A stretch of 64,000 nucleotides of DNA from Halomonas salipaludis (GTDB taxonomy: Bacteria; Pseudomonadota; Gammaproteobacteria; Pseudomonadales; Halomonadaceae), in assembly GCF_002286975.1 (NCBI RefSeq), contig NZ_NSKB01000003.1, positions 1 through 64,000 on the forward strand. Direction: 5' to 3'. Positions 9,674 to 17,474 of the stretch are shown here, piece after piece. A model generated the notes under the pieces. It saw only the letters and a program-made list of their open reading frames with translations. It was not told the origin of the DNA and did not search any database. The position numbers and the translations under genes were made by a program. Position 1 is the first letter of the stretch, and every line of letters starts with the position of its first letter.

Positions 9674-10429
9674 ATGACCATACATTCTCTCGACGGCAAG
9701 GTGGTCGTGGTCGGCGCCGGCGCCAAGAACCTGGGCGGACTCATCAGCCGCAAGATGGGCGAAGCAGGGGCCAAGGTCGCAGTGCACTATCATGGCGACG
9801 CCACCCGCCTTGACGCCGAGGCCACCGTACAGGCAGTTCAGGAGGCCGGCAGCGACGCCTTCGCCTTCCAGGGTGACTTGACGCAGCCAACCAATATCAC
9901 CGCACTGTTCGAAGCGGCGAAATCCCACTTCGGTAGGGTCGATATCGCCGTCAATACCGTCGGCAAGGTGCTGCGCAAACCGATCGTCGAGACTTCCGAG
10001 GAGGAGTATGACTCGATGTTCGATATCAACGCCAAGGCAGCCTACTTCTTCATCAAGGAGGCGGGACGAACCCTCAACGACGACGGCAAGATCATCACCA
10101 TCGTCACCTCCTTGCTGGCCGCTTTCACCGATGGCTACTCCACCTATGCCGGCGGCAAGTCGCCCGTCGAGCACTTCACACGTGCCGCCGCCAAGGAGTT
10201 CAGCCCTCGCGGCATCTCAGTCACCGCGGTGGGACCGGGACCGATGGACACGCCCTTCTTCTACGGCCAGGAGACACCGGAGCGCGTCGCCTTCCACAAG
10301 TCTCAGGCCATGCATGGTGACCTGACCAGGATCGAGGACATCGAACCCATCGTGCGCTTCCTCGCCACCGATGGCTGGTGGATCACTGGCCAGACGATCT
10401 TCGCCAACGGCGGTTATACCACCCGATAG
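9674..10429 (+). CDS. Short-chain dehydrogenase/reductase
   Basis: 251-residue classical SDR. The Rossmann glycine motif is VVGAGAKNLGG, a GxxxGxG variant with Ala/Asn; NTVG replaces the usual NNAG near residue 94. The catalytic triad is intact as Ser146 (TSL), Tyr158 and Lys162 (YAGGK). The C-terminal block is TGQTIFANGGYTTR. ATG 9674 is preferred to ATG 9665 because AAAGGAG ends 9 bases before it. Substrate is not predictable. The upstream LysR gene is a probable regulator, and a hairpin closes the unit. Confidence 0.9.
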   Translation: MTIHSLDGKVVVVGAGAKNLGGLISRKMGEAGAKVAVHYHGDATRLDAEATVQAVQEAGSDAFAFQGDLTQPTNITALFEAAKSHFGRVDIAVNTVGKVLRKPIVETSEEEYDSMFDINAKAAYFFIKEAGRTLNDDGKIITIVTSLLAAFTDGYSTYAGGKSPVEHFTRAAAKEFSPRGISVTAVGPGPMDTPFFYGQETPERVAFHKSQAMHGDLTRIEDIEPIVRFLATDGWWITGQTIFANGGYTTR

Positions 10430-10440
10430 CCCTTGGCTGA

Positions 10441-10464
10441 GCGAGGTGGGTCCGCCCACCTCGC
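10441..10464 (+). terminator. Hairpin after the SDR gene
   Basis: GCGAGGTGGG, loop TCCG, CCCACCTCGC gives a perfect 10-bp stem 11 bases past the stop. It is followed by a pyrimidine stretch (CCTCTCCCCC) instead of a T run, so termination efficiency is uncertain. Confidence 0.55.
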
Positions 10465-10537
10465 CCTCTCCCCCTACTCGTTTGGTGACTAGGCTATAGA
10501 CTAGGAAGACAACTCCAAAAGCAAGGACCCCCGAATC

Positions 10538-10804
10538 ATGCGCACCCTCGCTTTCATCCTTATCGGCCTGCTTCTGCTGGGCGTGGCACTGGCCCTGAGC
10601 CGTCCGACATGGCGCCCCCGCGTCGCCCTGGGCTTTATCGCCACCTGGTTGGCGGTCAGTGCCGTCAACCTCGGCGTGGGGCTCTCCCACGGTTACTCCC
10701 TGGCCGAGGAGTTACTGGTGCACCTCTTCCTGTTTGGCATTCCAGCTCTCGCGGCAGCTTGGGCCTGGCGGCGCTTCACGACTCGCCCCGCTTCCCGGCA
10801 GTAA
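10538..10804 (+). CDS. Small integral membrane protein, function unknown
   Basis: 88 residues with three hydrophobic segments (about 4-20, 30-48, 60-76) and a basic Arg-rich C-terminus, so probably an inner-membrane protein with a cytoplasmic tail. AAGGA precedes ATG 10538 by 10 bases. It ends 22 bases before the LtrA-family gene and is probably cotranscribed with it. I recognise no family; any role is likely linked to its membrane neighbour. Confidence 0.7.
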   Translation: MRTLAFILIGLLLLGVALALSRPTWRPRVALGFIATWLAVSAVNLGVGLSHGYSLAEELLVHLFLFGIPALAAAWAWRRFTTRPASRQ

Positions 10805-10826
10805 TCACGCCAAGGAACGGTCCTCG

Positions 10827-11960
10827 ATGCGCCTGCGCCACCGCCTACCCGAGCCGGAGGCGGCCAAACCCACCTGGCTGGAGCTCTTCTACGACCTGGT
10901 GTTCGTTGCCGTCTTTATCCAGATCGGTGATCAGCTGAGTCATGATCTAAGCGCCGCAGGCTTTCTCCAGGTACTGGTGCTGTTCGCCCCGCTGTGGTGG
11001 GTCTGGGCCAATGTCGCCTGGTACATGAACCGCTTCGCCGTCGACGACGTCGTGCATCGCCTGCTGTTGCTGGTGCAACTCTTCTTCATCGCCTGGATGG
11101 GGCTGAGCGTGCCTGAGGCCTTCGGCGATACCAGCACCCAGTTCGTGATCTGCTATATCGGCTTCCGCGCCACCATGGTCGCCATGTATGCGCGATCATT
11201 GCGCTACGCGCCGGACCAGCGCGAGTTGCTGCTGCGCCATATCACCCATTTCCACCTGCCCGGCGCCCTGCTCTGGGCCGGCTCACTGTTGCTACCGGTG
11301 GAATGGCGACCCTGGGTCTGGGTGAGCACCTTCCTGTGGGAAGCATACAACGCCATGGCACCGCGCTTCCTCGCCCTGCTGCGGCGCTTCCCGGCACATA
11401 CCCACCACCTGATCGAGCGCTTCGGCACCCTGATCATCCTGGTACTGGGCGAGACCTTCATCAAGAGCATCACCGTCGCGTCGCCGCCGCCCCTGTCACT
11501 GGATACCGCCCTCTTCTCTGCCCCAGCCATCGCCACCTTCTTCGGCCTCTGGTGGCTCTATTTCTCCGCCATCGACAACGACAACGCCGCGGCGCGCATA
11601 CTCTGCGAGGACAATCCGGCACCTTGGCTCTTCGCCCACCTGCCCTTGGCACTGGTGTTAATCACTTCCGCGGTGGCCAAGACCAAACTATTCGAGTCCG
11701 TGTTCAGTGGTCACCTCAACCCTTTCTACTCGGCGCTCTATCTCGGCTCGCTAGCCCTGTTCCTTGCCTTGCTGTGCCTGGTCGCCAGCGACCGCCGCTA
11801 CCCGGCCACACGATCTCGGCTGGCGGCGGCGGCCCTCTTCACCCTGCTGATTCCGATAACCTTCGTATGGTCGACACCTCCCGCTCTGCTCGCGGGGCTG
11901 GCCACCACCATTATCGCCGCTCTGATCCTCCGGGAGCACTTGTCCAAGCCATCACGATAA
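10827..11960 (+). CDS. LtrA-family (low temperature requirement A) membrane protein
   Basis: 377-residue polytopic inner-membrane protein with roughly ten hydrophobic stretches. The family signature at the N-terminus, WLELFYDLVFVAVFIQIGDQ (residues 17-36), is clear, as are the central LIERFGTLIILVLGETFI and the later GLWWLYFSAIDND. LtrA proteins were named for a Listeria cold-growth phenotype, but the biochemical function is unknown. ATG 10827 follows AAGGA. The frame is open farther upstream but that part overlaps the small membrane gene. Its partner is the preceding 88-residue protein. Confidence 0.88.
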   Translation: MRLRHRLPEPEAAKPTWLELFYDLVFVAVFIQIGDQLSHDLSAAGFLQVLVLFAPLWWVWANVAWYMNRFAVDDVVHRLLLLVQLFFIAWMGLSVPEAFGDTSTQFVICYIGFRATMVAMYARSLRYAPDQRELLLRHITHFHLPGALLWAGSLLLPVEWRPWVWVSTFLWEAYNAMAPRFLALLRRFPAHTHHLIERFGTLIILVLGETFIKSITVASPPPLSLDTALFSAPAIATFFGLWWLYFSAIDNDNAAARILCEDNPAPWLFAHLPLALVLITSAVAKTKLFESVFSGHLNPFYSALYLGSLALFLALLCLVASDRRYPATRSRLAAAALFTLLIPITFVWSTPPALLAGLATTIIAALILREHLSKPSR

Positions 11961-12046
11961 CGGTAAGACGCCTAAGTTAGCGACTCGGCAAGACGCCGTA
12001 GACAGCGTGCGTCCTCGTTATCACTGCCGCTACTCTCGGCGGCGTC

Positions 12047-12328
12047 CTACTCCTCTTCGCTGCCGTCGTGGGCGTCTTCCGCACTGCCTGAGCCACCGGT
12101 GCCGGCCTCGGGAGCCTCTTCCTCGTCGTTGCCACTGTCGTTGGTCGAGGCGTCCTCGTCCCGCGCCTCGCCGTCGTCGTCATCGCGTACCAGCGAGCCA
12201 GCCTTGATGCCGTACTCCTCCTCGAGCTCGGCATCGCTCATCGCTTCGTCGGCGTGCACCAGGGTGGTGGTGCCCAGCATCAGGGCGGCAGTAAGGCCGA
12301 CGGTGGTCAACCAGGGTATCAATCGCAT
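12047..12328 (-). CDS. Small secreted highly acidic protein
   Basis: 93 residues: a Sec signal peptide (about 1-26, cleavage after LVHA) and a mature part dominated by Asp/Glu (RDDDDGEARDED, NDEEEAPEAG, DGSEEE end). AAGGAG lies 9 bases before ATG 12328. No domain is recognisable. The composition fits a periplasmic halophile protein, and it stands 1.3 kb from two other acidic secreted proteins, though the sequence is not a close paralogue of them. Possible roles are cation binding or osmotic buffering, which is speculation. Confidence 0.75.
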   Translation of the reverse strand: MRLIPWLTTVGLTAALMLGTTTLVHADEAMSDAELEEEYGIKAGSLVRDDDDGEARDEDASTNDSGNDEEEAPEAGTGGSGSAEDAHDGSEEE

Positions 12329-12472
12329 CCGGTAATCTCCTTGTATGATCGGGATGGTGCGTCCGCGCGGGGAGCGGCGCCATTTCAGACTAGTCCAGGC
12401 GGCAGCGCATAGAAATGCACCTTGCGTGTTAGTCTCTTGATCGGCATCTCATCAACGCAACAGGGGGCTCTC

Positions 12473-13465
12473 ATGCACAAGCGTATCGTCGCCTATCGGC
12501 GCCTCAGCGACAGCCAGCTCGCGGCGCTGCGGCACGACTTTCACGTCGACTACTTCGCCGATCTCGCCACCACCGACGATCCGGCCTTTCGTGAGGCGCT
12601 AAGTCAGGCCCACGGCGTGATCGGCGCCGGCCTGCCGTTGACGCCGGCACTGCTCGACACCGCCCCCCAGCTCGAGGCGGTGGCGACCATCTCGGTGGGC
12701 TACGACAACTACCCGGTCGAGGCCCTTACCGAACGCGGCATCCTGCTCTGCAATACCCCCGACGTGCTCACCGAAACCACCGCCGACACCGCCTTCGCGC
12801 TGATCATGGCCAGTGCGCGGCGAGTGGTGGAGCTGGCCGATTTCATCAAGCGCGGCGACTGGCAGGAGAGCATCGGCGAGGCGCAGTTCGGCAGCGACGT
12901 CCACGGCAAGACCCTGGGCATGGTTGGCATGGGCCGGATCGGTGCGGCCATCGCGCGGCGCGGTGCGCTGGGCTTCAATATGCCGATTCTCTATTCCAAT
13001 GCCTCGCCCAAGCCGCAGCTCGAGACCGAATTGGGCGCTCGCCGCCGCGAGATGGACGACTTGCTGGCCGAGGCCGACTTCGTGTGCATCACGGTGCCGC
13101 TCAGCGCCGAGACCGAGAAGCTGATCGGCGCCCGCGAGTTCGGCCTGATGAAGCCCGGCGCCATCTTCATCAACATCGCCCGCGGCAAGGTGGTCGACGA
13201 AGCGGCGCTGATCGAGGCGCTGCAGAGTGGCCAGCTGCACGGCGCCGGCCTGGATGTCTTCGAGCAGGAGCCGCTGGCCGCCGACTCGCCGCTACCGCAC
13301 TTGGCCAACGTGGTGGCGCTGCCGCACATCGGTTCGGCGACCCACGAGACACGCACCGCCATGGCCCAGCGTGCCGTGGACAACCTGACGCTGGCACTCA
13401 ACGGCGAGCGGCCGATCAACCTGGTCAACGACGCCGCCTGGGCGTCGCGCCGCACCACCGGCTGA
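12473..13465 (+). CDS. ghrB: 2-hydroxyacid dehydrogenase, glyoxylate/hydroxypyruvate reductase B type
   Basis: NAD(P)H-dependent reduction of glyoxylate or hydroxypyruvate to glycolate or glycerate. The 330 residues show the coenzyme motif LGMVGMGRIGAAIARRG (about 143-160), the catalytic Arg in NIARGKVVDE, Glu in LDVFEQEPL, and His in ALPHIGSATHETR. The sequence tracks E. coli GhrB/TkrA (324 residues). ATG 12473 follows AGGGGG. It is monocistronic, and both hairpins downstream have their T runs on the minus strand. Confidence 0.9.
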   Translation: MHKRIVAYRRLSDSQLAALRHDFHVDYFADLATTDDPAFREALSQAHGVIGAGLPLTPALLDTAPQLEAVATISVGYDNYPVEALTERGILLCNTPDVLTETTADTAFALIMASARRVVELADFIKRGDWQESIGEAQFGSDVHGKTLGMVGMGRIGAAIARRGALGFNMPILYSNASPKPQLETELGARRREMDDLLAEADFVCITVPLSAETEKLIGAREFGLMKPGAIFINIARGKVVDEAALIEALQSGQLHGAGLDVFEQEPLAADSPLPHLANVVALPHIGSATHETRTAMAQRAVDNLTLALNGERPINLVNDAAWASRRTTG

Positions 13466-13476
13466 ACGGCCAGCAT

Positions 13477-13503
13477 GAAAAAGCCGCCCCGGTGAGGGCG
13501 GCT
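13477..13503 (-). terminator. Intrinsic terminator, minus strand (second of a tandem pair)
   Basis: AGCCGCCC, loop, GGGCGGCT followed on the minus strand by TTTTTCAT. It also lies just past the ghrB stop and could act weakly for that gene. Confidence 0.65.
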
Positions 13504-13527
13504 CATGTCAGTCCGACATAACCTTGC

Positions 13528-13562
13528 AAAAAAGGCCGCTTCCGGGGGTGGCCGGAAGCGGC
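13528..13562 (-). terminator. Intrinsic terminator of the acidic-protein gene
   Basis: On the minus strand GCCGCTTCCGG, short loop, CCGGAAGCGGC forms an 11-bp stem followed by CTTTTTT, about 100 bases after the stop of the 99-residue acidic protein. Confidence 0.85.
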
Positions 13563-13664
13563 AGTGCTGTGATCAACGTGCAGTGGAGACACGTTGGGGC
13601 TCGAGGGGGTGAGCCCGCCGCCCATCCCTGGGCAGCATCACCTTGCAAGGGAACGGGTCAGGAA

Positions 13665-13964
13665 TTACCAGGACTGCTCTTCATCGTCCTCGTCAGGAGT
13701 CTCCCACTCCTCCTCTTCGTTCTCCTCCTCTTCATCGAAGGTGAACTCTTCTTCCTCGTCTTCGTACTCAGTGTCGAACGCGTCGTCGTTGGTGCCGAAT
13801 TCATCGCCACCATCGACATCAGGTGCCGTCTCTTCCTGCGGCGCCGGATCCTGCGGCTCGTACTCTTCTTCCTCATGCATGTCGGCGAAGGCCAGCGGGC
13901 TGGCGATCAGGCCGAACGAAACACCCAGAATACCGATTTTCTTCAGAAAGTCCTTGGACATCAT
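13665..13964 (-). CDS. Extremely acidic secreted protein, tandem paralogue 2
   Basis: 99 residues. The N-terminus MMSKDFLKKIGILGVSFGLI then ASPLAFA is a signal peptide (cleavage near residue 27). The mature part is almost half Asp/Glu, with YEPQDPAPQEE, EFTFDEEEENEEEEWETP and a final EDDEEQSW. Start chosen at 13964, where GGAGG stands 9 bases upstream. The gene 110 bases upstream encodes a close paralogue with the same signal peptide and C-terminal block. No known domain. Such charge density suggests an unfolded, cation-binding periplasmic polypeptide, but this is inference. Confidence 0.82.
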   Translation of the reverse strand: MMSKDFLKKIGILGVSFGLIASPLAFADMHEEEEYEPQDPAPQEETAPDVDGGDEFGTNDDAFDTEYEDEEEEFTFDEEEENEEEEWETPDEDDEEQSW

Positions 13965-14073
13965 GTCGTACATCCTCCATTGGGGCGCGTCATGTGACGC
14001 TGTCGATAACGTCTGAATCAAAGCATCCCTGTGGTCGCTGGCGCCCTTCCATGGGCGCCCGAGTCAGCCGCTG

Positions 14074-14364
14074 TTACCAGGTCTGCTCTTCGTCGTCCTC
14101 TTCAGGAGTCTCCCACTCTTCCTCTTCGTTCTCTTCCTCGTCATCGAAGGTGAACTCTTCTTCCTCATCCTCGTATTCGGTATCGTAATCCGTGCTACCG
14201 AACTCATCGTTGCCATCAACATCCGGTGCAGGCTCTTCCTGCGGCGCCGGGTCTTGCGGCTCATACTCTTCGTCGTCCATGCCGGCCATGGCCAGCGGGC
14301 TGGCGATCAGGCCGAAAGAAACGCCGAGAATACCGATCTTTTTGAGAAATTCCTTGGACATCAT
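14074..14364 (-). CDS. Extremely acidic secreted protein, tandem paralogue 1
   Basis: 96 residues, paralogue of the next gene downstream: signal peptide MMSKEFLKKIGILGVSFGLI (two residues longer in the hydrophobic core than many), then YEPQDPAPQEEPAPDVDGND, EFTFDDEEENEEEEWETP and EDDEEQTW. GGAGGT lies about 7 bases before the ATG at 14364. Identity is highest in the signal peptide and in the C-terminal FTFD-E-WETP-DEEQ-W block and lowest between them, where short indels occur. Conservation of the two tryptophans and the final W in such a low-complexity protein argues for a defined binding role. Confidence 0.82.
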   Translation of the reverse strand: MMSKEFLKKIGILGVSFGLIASPLAMAGMDDEEYEPQDPAPQEEPAPDVDGNDEFGSTDYDTEYEDEEEEFTFDDEEENEEEEWETPEEDDEEQTW

Positions 14365-14810
14365 GCTCGCACCTCCATTTGACTTCAGTGCTTGCTGAGT
14401 TTGAAGACGCACTGCCTATTGCTAGGTATCGAATCGATCATGCTGACTCGCTTCGATGTTGTTCGTCTCTCACCCAAGATATTGCAGAGGCCATGCCACC
14501 TCATGCCACATAAACAAAAAACTGAATAAAAACAATAATCTATATAAATTGCTGCGAACCAACTGACACCCATGCAGCGCCGTGACACGGCCTTGGAAGT
14601 GGCGACATATGACACATGGGGCAGATTCGACACGCTAGCGGGGTGTGCCAGAGAGGGACACGCGGGGCGATACCTCGGCAGCGGCACACTGTGCGTTGGC
14701 GAACAGTGTTCAAAAAATGCGGAAACTGGCCCTCAATATTAGGCGTGATGCGCCGATATCTGTAACACTAGGGCTATAAGTCCTTGACTTGCGCCGATAG
14801 AGGTCTGGCA
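14365..14810. other. 446-bp intergenic region, AT-rich core
   Basis: Upstream region shared by the acidic-protein pair (minus) and the HAD phosphatase (plus). The core at about 14505-14560 is strikingly AT-rich (AAACAAAAAACTGAATAAAA, TCTATATAAATTGC) in an otherwise GC-rich window and probably carries the promoter of the acidic pair. A 100-codon minus-strand ORF here has poor coding character and no clear ribosome site. I see no further gene. Confidence 0.5.
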
Positions 14811-15488
14811 ATGGCAATACCTCGATGCCTGCTATTCGACTGCGACGGAACTCTCGTCGACAGCGAACCCCTGCTGGCCGCCGAAATGGCGGAAAGCCTC
14901 ACCCAGGTGGGCCTGCCGTTTTCGCCCAGCGACTACATGGGCGAATTCCGCGGCGCGCGTTTCTCCAATATCGTCGCCGAGTTGCAGCGTCGCCACGGTG
15001 CCATCGACCCCCAACGCTTGAGCCACTCCGAGGGCGAGATGCGCCGCAAGCTCGCCGATCGCATCGACAGCGAGCTGCTGCCGCTGCCGGGCGTGCGTGA
15101 AGCGCTCGATGCCCTCGCCGACTTTCCCCGTGCGGTGGTCTCCAACGGGCCGGAAACCAAGATCCGCGCCGGCCTGCGTGCCACCGGCCTGGCCGATGCC
15201 TTCGGCGACAACCTGTTCAGCGGCTATACCGCCAAGTGCTGGAAGCCCGACCCCTGCCTCTATATCCACGCCGCCAGCATCATGGGCTACCGCGCCGAGG
15301 AGTGCCTGGCGATCGACGATGCCATCGTCGGCGTCAAGGCGGCGCTGGCCGCCGGCATGCGGGTGGTACATCTCAACCGCTTCCCCGATGTCGAAACCAC
15401 CCCGGACGGCGCCATCAGTATCAGCAACATGCACCAGCTGCCGACCATCGTCGGCCGCCTGCTGCTGCCGGAGACCGCCTCGCTCTGA
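14811..15488 (+). CDS. HAD-superfamily phosphatase, YieH (6-phosphogluconate phosphatase) type
   Basis: 225-residue haloacid dehalogenase-like hydrolase. Motif I is LFDCDGTLVDSEP with both catalytic Asp residues, motif II is VVSNGPETK, motif III Lys lies in GYTAKCWKPDP, and motif IV is LAIDDAIVGVKAA. The SNGP, LFSGY and WKPDP spacing matches E. coli YieH, which dephosphorylates 6-phosphogluconate. ATG 14811 is preferred to an upstream TTG because AGAGGT precedes it. Substrate assignment is by family similarity only. Confidence 0.87.
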   Translation: MAIPRCLLFDCDGTLVDSEPLLAAEMAESLTQVGLPFSPSDYMGEFRGARFSNIVAELQRRHGAIDPQRLSHSEGEMRRKLADRIDSELLPLPGVREALDALADFPRAVVSNGPETKIRAGLRATGLADAFGDNLFSGYTAKCWKPDPCLYIHAASIMGYRAEECLAIDDAIVGVKAALAAGMRVVHLNRFPDVETTPDGAISISNMHQLPTIVGRLLLPETASL

Positions 15489-15616
15489 TTGGCGCGACTT
15501 ATCCACACCCCGGCGTCGCCAGCGAAGTGGATAACTTGCCCCCTGCCGGGGGTCGCGGCCCTCAGGTATCATGGCCCGACACTCTCATTCGGACACCCCG
15601 GAGCAGGAGCATCAGC

Positions 15617-15991
15617 ATGGCATCCCTTCGCGACCAGCTCAGCGGGCTGGTCTACTCCACTGAGCATGGCGATATTTGCCCCGAGTGCCGGGCACCGCTG
15701 GACGACTGCGCATGCGCAGCGCAGGCCGAGCAAGCACGCCTGGCCGAGCTGGACGGCGTCGTGCGCATCCGCCGCGAGACCAGCGGCCGCAAGGGCAAGG
15801 GCGTCACCACCATCAGCGGCGTGCCGCTGGGCGACACCGAGCTCAAGGCGCTGGCCAAATCGCTCAAGAAACGCTGCGGCACCGGCGGCGCCGTCAAGGA
15901 CGGCATCATCGAGATCCAGGGCGATCATCGTGACACCCTGCGTGATGCACTCACCCGCCAAGGCTATCGCGTCAAGCTGGCCGGCGGCTGA
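15617..15991 (+). CDS. yciH: SUI1/eIF1-like translation factor YciH
   Basis: 124 residues. The N-terminal third has a Cys cluster (CPECRAPLDDCAC, residues 21-33) and the C-terminal part is the SUI1 fold with KGKGVTTISGVPL, LAKSLKKRCGTGGAVKDG and IEIQGDHRDTLRDALTRQGY. YciH resembles eIF1 and affects start-site fidelity in bacteria; partner is the 30S subunit. AGGAG precedes ATG 15617. The downstream lipoprotein gene starts 13 bases after the stop, so the two are probably cotranscribed. Confidence 0.92.
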   Translation: MASLRDQLSGLVYSTEHGDICPECRAPLDDCACAAQAEQARLAELDGVVRIRRETSGRKGKGVTTISGVPLGDTELKALAKSLKKRCGTGGAVKDGIIEIQGDHRDTLRDALTRQGYRVKLAGG

Positions 15992-16004
15992 CCAGGAGAC
16001 ACCC

Positions 16005-16427
16005 ATGACCGTTGACACCCTTGGCCCTCGCCGCCTGTGGCACATCGCCGCGCTGTGCCTCGCCGTCGCGCTGCTGGCGGCCTGCGCCGGACGCCCCGAT
16101 TTTGCGACCCTCGACACCCGCGTGGTGCCCGAGGCGCCGCTCGAGGCCGGTGACGATGCCGCCCTGCGCGTGGCCCTCGAATCCCTCGACGCCGACGGCG
16201 CCCGCGGTGAGCTGATCGCCGAGACCCTCTCCAGCCGAGTCAGCGATGCGCCGATGGACATCAGCCTGCAGTTCGACGGCCGCGCCCTGGACGCCGAGCG
16301 CGACTATGCGCTGATCGCCGAGATTCGCGAGGCGGGCCGCGTCACTCATCGCAACAGTGAGCAGGTCACCTTGACTGGCGCGCAGCTCGGCCAGCAGCGC
16401 ATCGAGATCCCGCTGGCGCCACGCTGA
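16005..16427 (+). CDS. YbaY/YscW-family lipoprotein
   Basis: 140 residues with an Arg-containing N-terminus, a hydrophobic core and lipobox LLAAC (lipidated Cys near residue 24), so a membrane-anchored lipoprotein. The mature domain reads ALRVALESLDAD, LIAETLSSRVSDAP and ISLQFDGRALDAERDYALIA, the layout of the YbaY/YscW beta-sandwich family. E. coli YbaY is an outer-membrane lipoprotein of uncertain role; YscW-type members pilot secretins. AGGAG precedes ATG 16005. There is no secretion system in the window, so the YbaY-like reading is preferred. Confidence 0.78.
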   Translation: MTVDTLGPRRLWHIAALCLAVALLAACAGRPDFATLDTRVVPEAPLEAGDDAALRVALESLDADGARGELIAETLSSRVSDAPMDISLQFDGRALDAERDYALIAEIREAGRVTHRNSEQVTLTGAQLGQQRIEIPLAPR

Positions 16428-16433
16428 GCGGCC

Positions 16434-17324
16434 TCAGCCCTCGAGGTGCTCCGGCAGCGCCTCGAGGGTGGCACCGATGGGTGTCTCGAGCTTGAGCGCA
16501 TAGAGCGCATCGGCGCGGGTATGACCGAGGTTGAGGCAGGCCAGCGGCTTGCCCTCGGCCGCCGCCTGGCGCGCGAAGCGGTAGCCGGAATAGACCATCA
16601 GCGACGAGCCCACCACCAGCAGCGCATCGCCACGCGAGACCGCTGCACGCGCGGCCGTTACGCGTTCCGCCGGCACCTGGTCGCCGAAGAACACCACGTC
16701 GGGCTTCCAGATGCCGCGCCCGCAGCGCCAGCAGCCGGGCACCTCAAAGTCGCCGAAGTCGCGCTCCAGGTCGGCATCGCCGTCGGGACCGACGCGCGCC
16801 TCGACGGACAGCCAGTCGGGATTGGCGGCAGCCAATTCAGCGTGCAGGTCGTGGCGCATACGCCGCGCATCGCAACTCATGCAGCGTACGATCTCGGCGC
16901 GGCCGTGAAGGTCGATAACGCGCCGATTGCCAGCACGCTGATGCAGGCCATCGACGTTCTGGGTAATCAGGGTGTCGAGGCGCCCGCGCCGCTCGAGCAG
17001 CGCCAGGCCGCGGTGAGCCGCGCCGGGGCGCGCCTCGCTAAGCGCGCGGAAGCCGACTAGGGCGCGCGCCCAGTAGCGTTGCCGTGCCGCATGGCTGGCC
17101 ATGAAGTCCTGATGATTCATCGGCGGTGGTCGTTTCCAGGCCCCGCCGCGGTCGCGGTAATCGGGGATGCCGCTGTCGGTGCTGACGCCGGCACCGCTGA
17201 GCACCACCAGCCGCGGATGGCAGCTGATGAACTGGGCAAGGGCCGCGGCGGCCTGGCTCACCTGGTGTGACTCAGGGGTCACAGCATCAATCCCGGAAGC
17301 GTCGCAATAAGGCATGGTGGTCAT
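16434..17324 (-). CDS. Sir2-family NAD-dependent protein deacetylase
   Basis: NAD-dependent lysine deacylase. Seen are the NAD motif VVLSGAGVSTDSGIPDYRDR, TQNVDGLHQRAGN, the catalytic His in IDLHGRAEIVRC, four zinc cysteines as CMSC and CWRC, WKPDVVFFGDQVP, and GSSLMVYSGYRFA. The start is uncertain: the frame opens at 17393, but ATG 17324 has AGGG 10 bases upstream and gives 296 residues, typical for the class. It converges on the lipoprotein gene with a 6-base gap and lacks the extra domains found in anti-phage Sir2 proteins, so a metabolic deacetylase is likeliest. Confidence 0.92.
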   Translation of the reverse strand: MTTMPYCDASGIDAVTPESHQVSQAAAALAQFISCHPRLVVLSGAGVSTDSGIPDYRDRGGAWKRPPPMNHQDFMASHAARQRYWARALVGFRALSEARPGAAHRGLALLERRGRLDTLITQNVDGLHQRAGNRRVIDLHGRAEIVRCMSCDARRMRHDLHAELAAANPDWLSVEARVGPDGDADLERDFGDFEVPGCWRCGRGIWKPDVVFFGDQVPAERVTAARAAVSRGDALLVVGSSLMVYSGYRFARQAAAEGKPLACLNLGHTRADALYALKLETPIGATLEALPEHLEG

Positions 17325-17474
17325 GGTTGGCATTGCCCTGGCTGGCCGCAGACGGTGATCTTGGAGCCGGAAATGACCACATTGTTCACCCAAGTCTGCC
17401 GAGGTTAGCTAGAATGAACGCGCAATCGTCCCCGCCGTATGGCGATCCATCCCACTAGGCAAGGACCGCTGCCG

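Noticed and set aside
13594-13650. CCATCCCTGGGC motif as a possible third copy of the structured repeat
   Set aside because: Only about 12 bases match and neither arm nor inner stem is present.
14040-14060. GGCGCCC/GGGCGCC hairpin between the two acidic-protein genes as a terminator
   Set aside because: Short stem, no T run; the genes are more likely cotranscribed.
14385-14687. 100-codon minus-strand ORF upstream of the acidic-protein pair
   Set aside because: No good ribosome site, odd composition (many Cys and aromatic residues) and an AT-rich promoter-like region beneath it.
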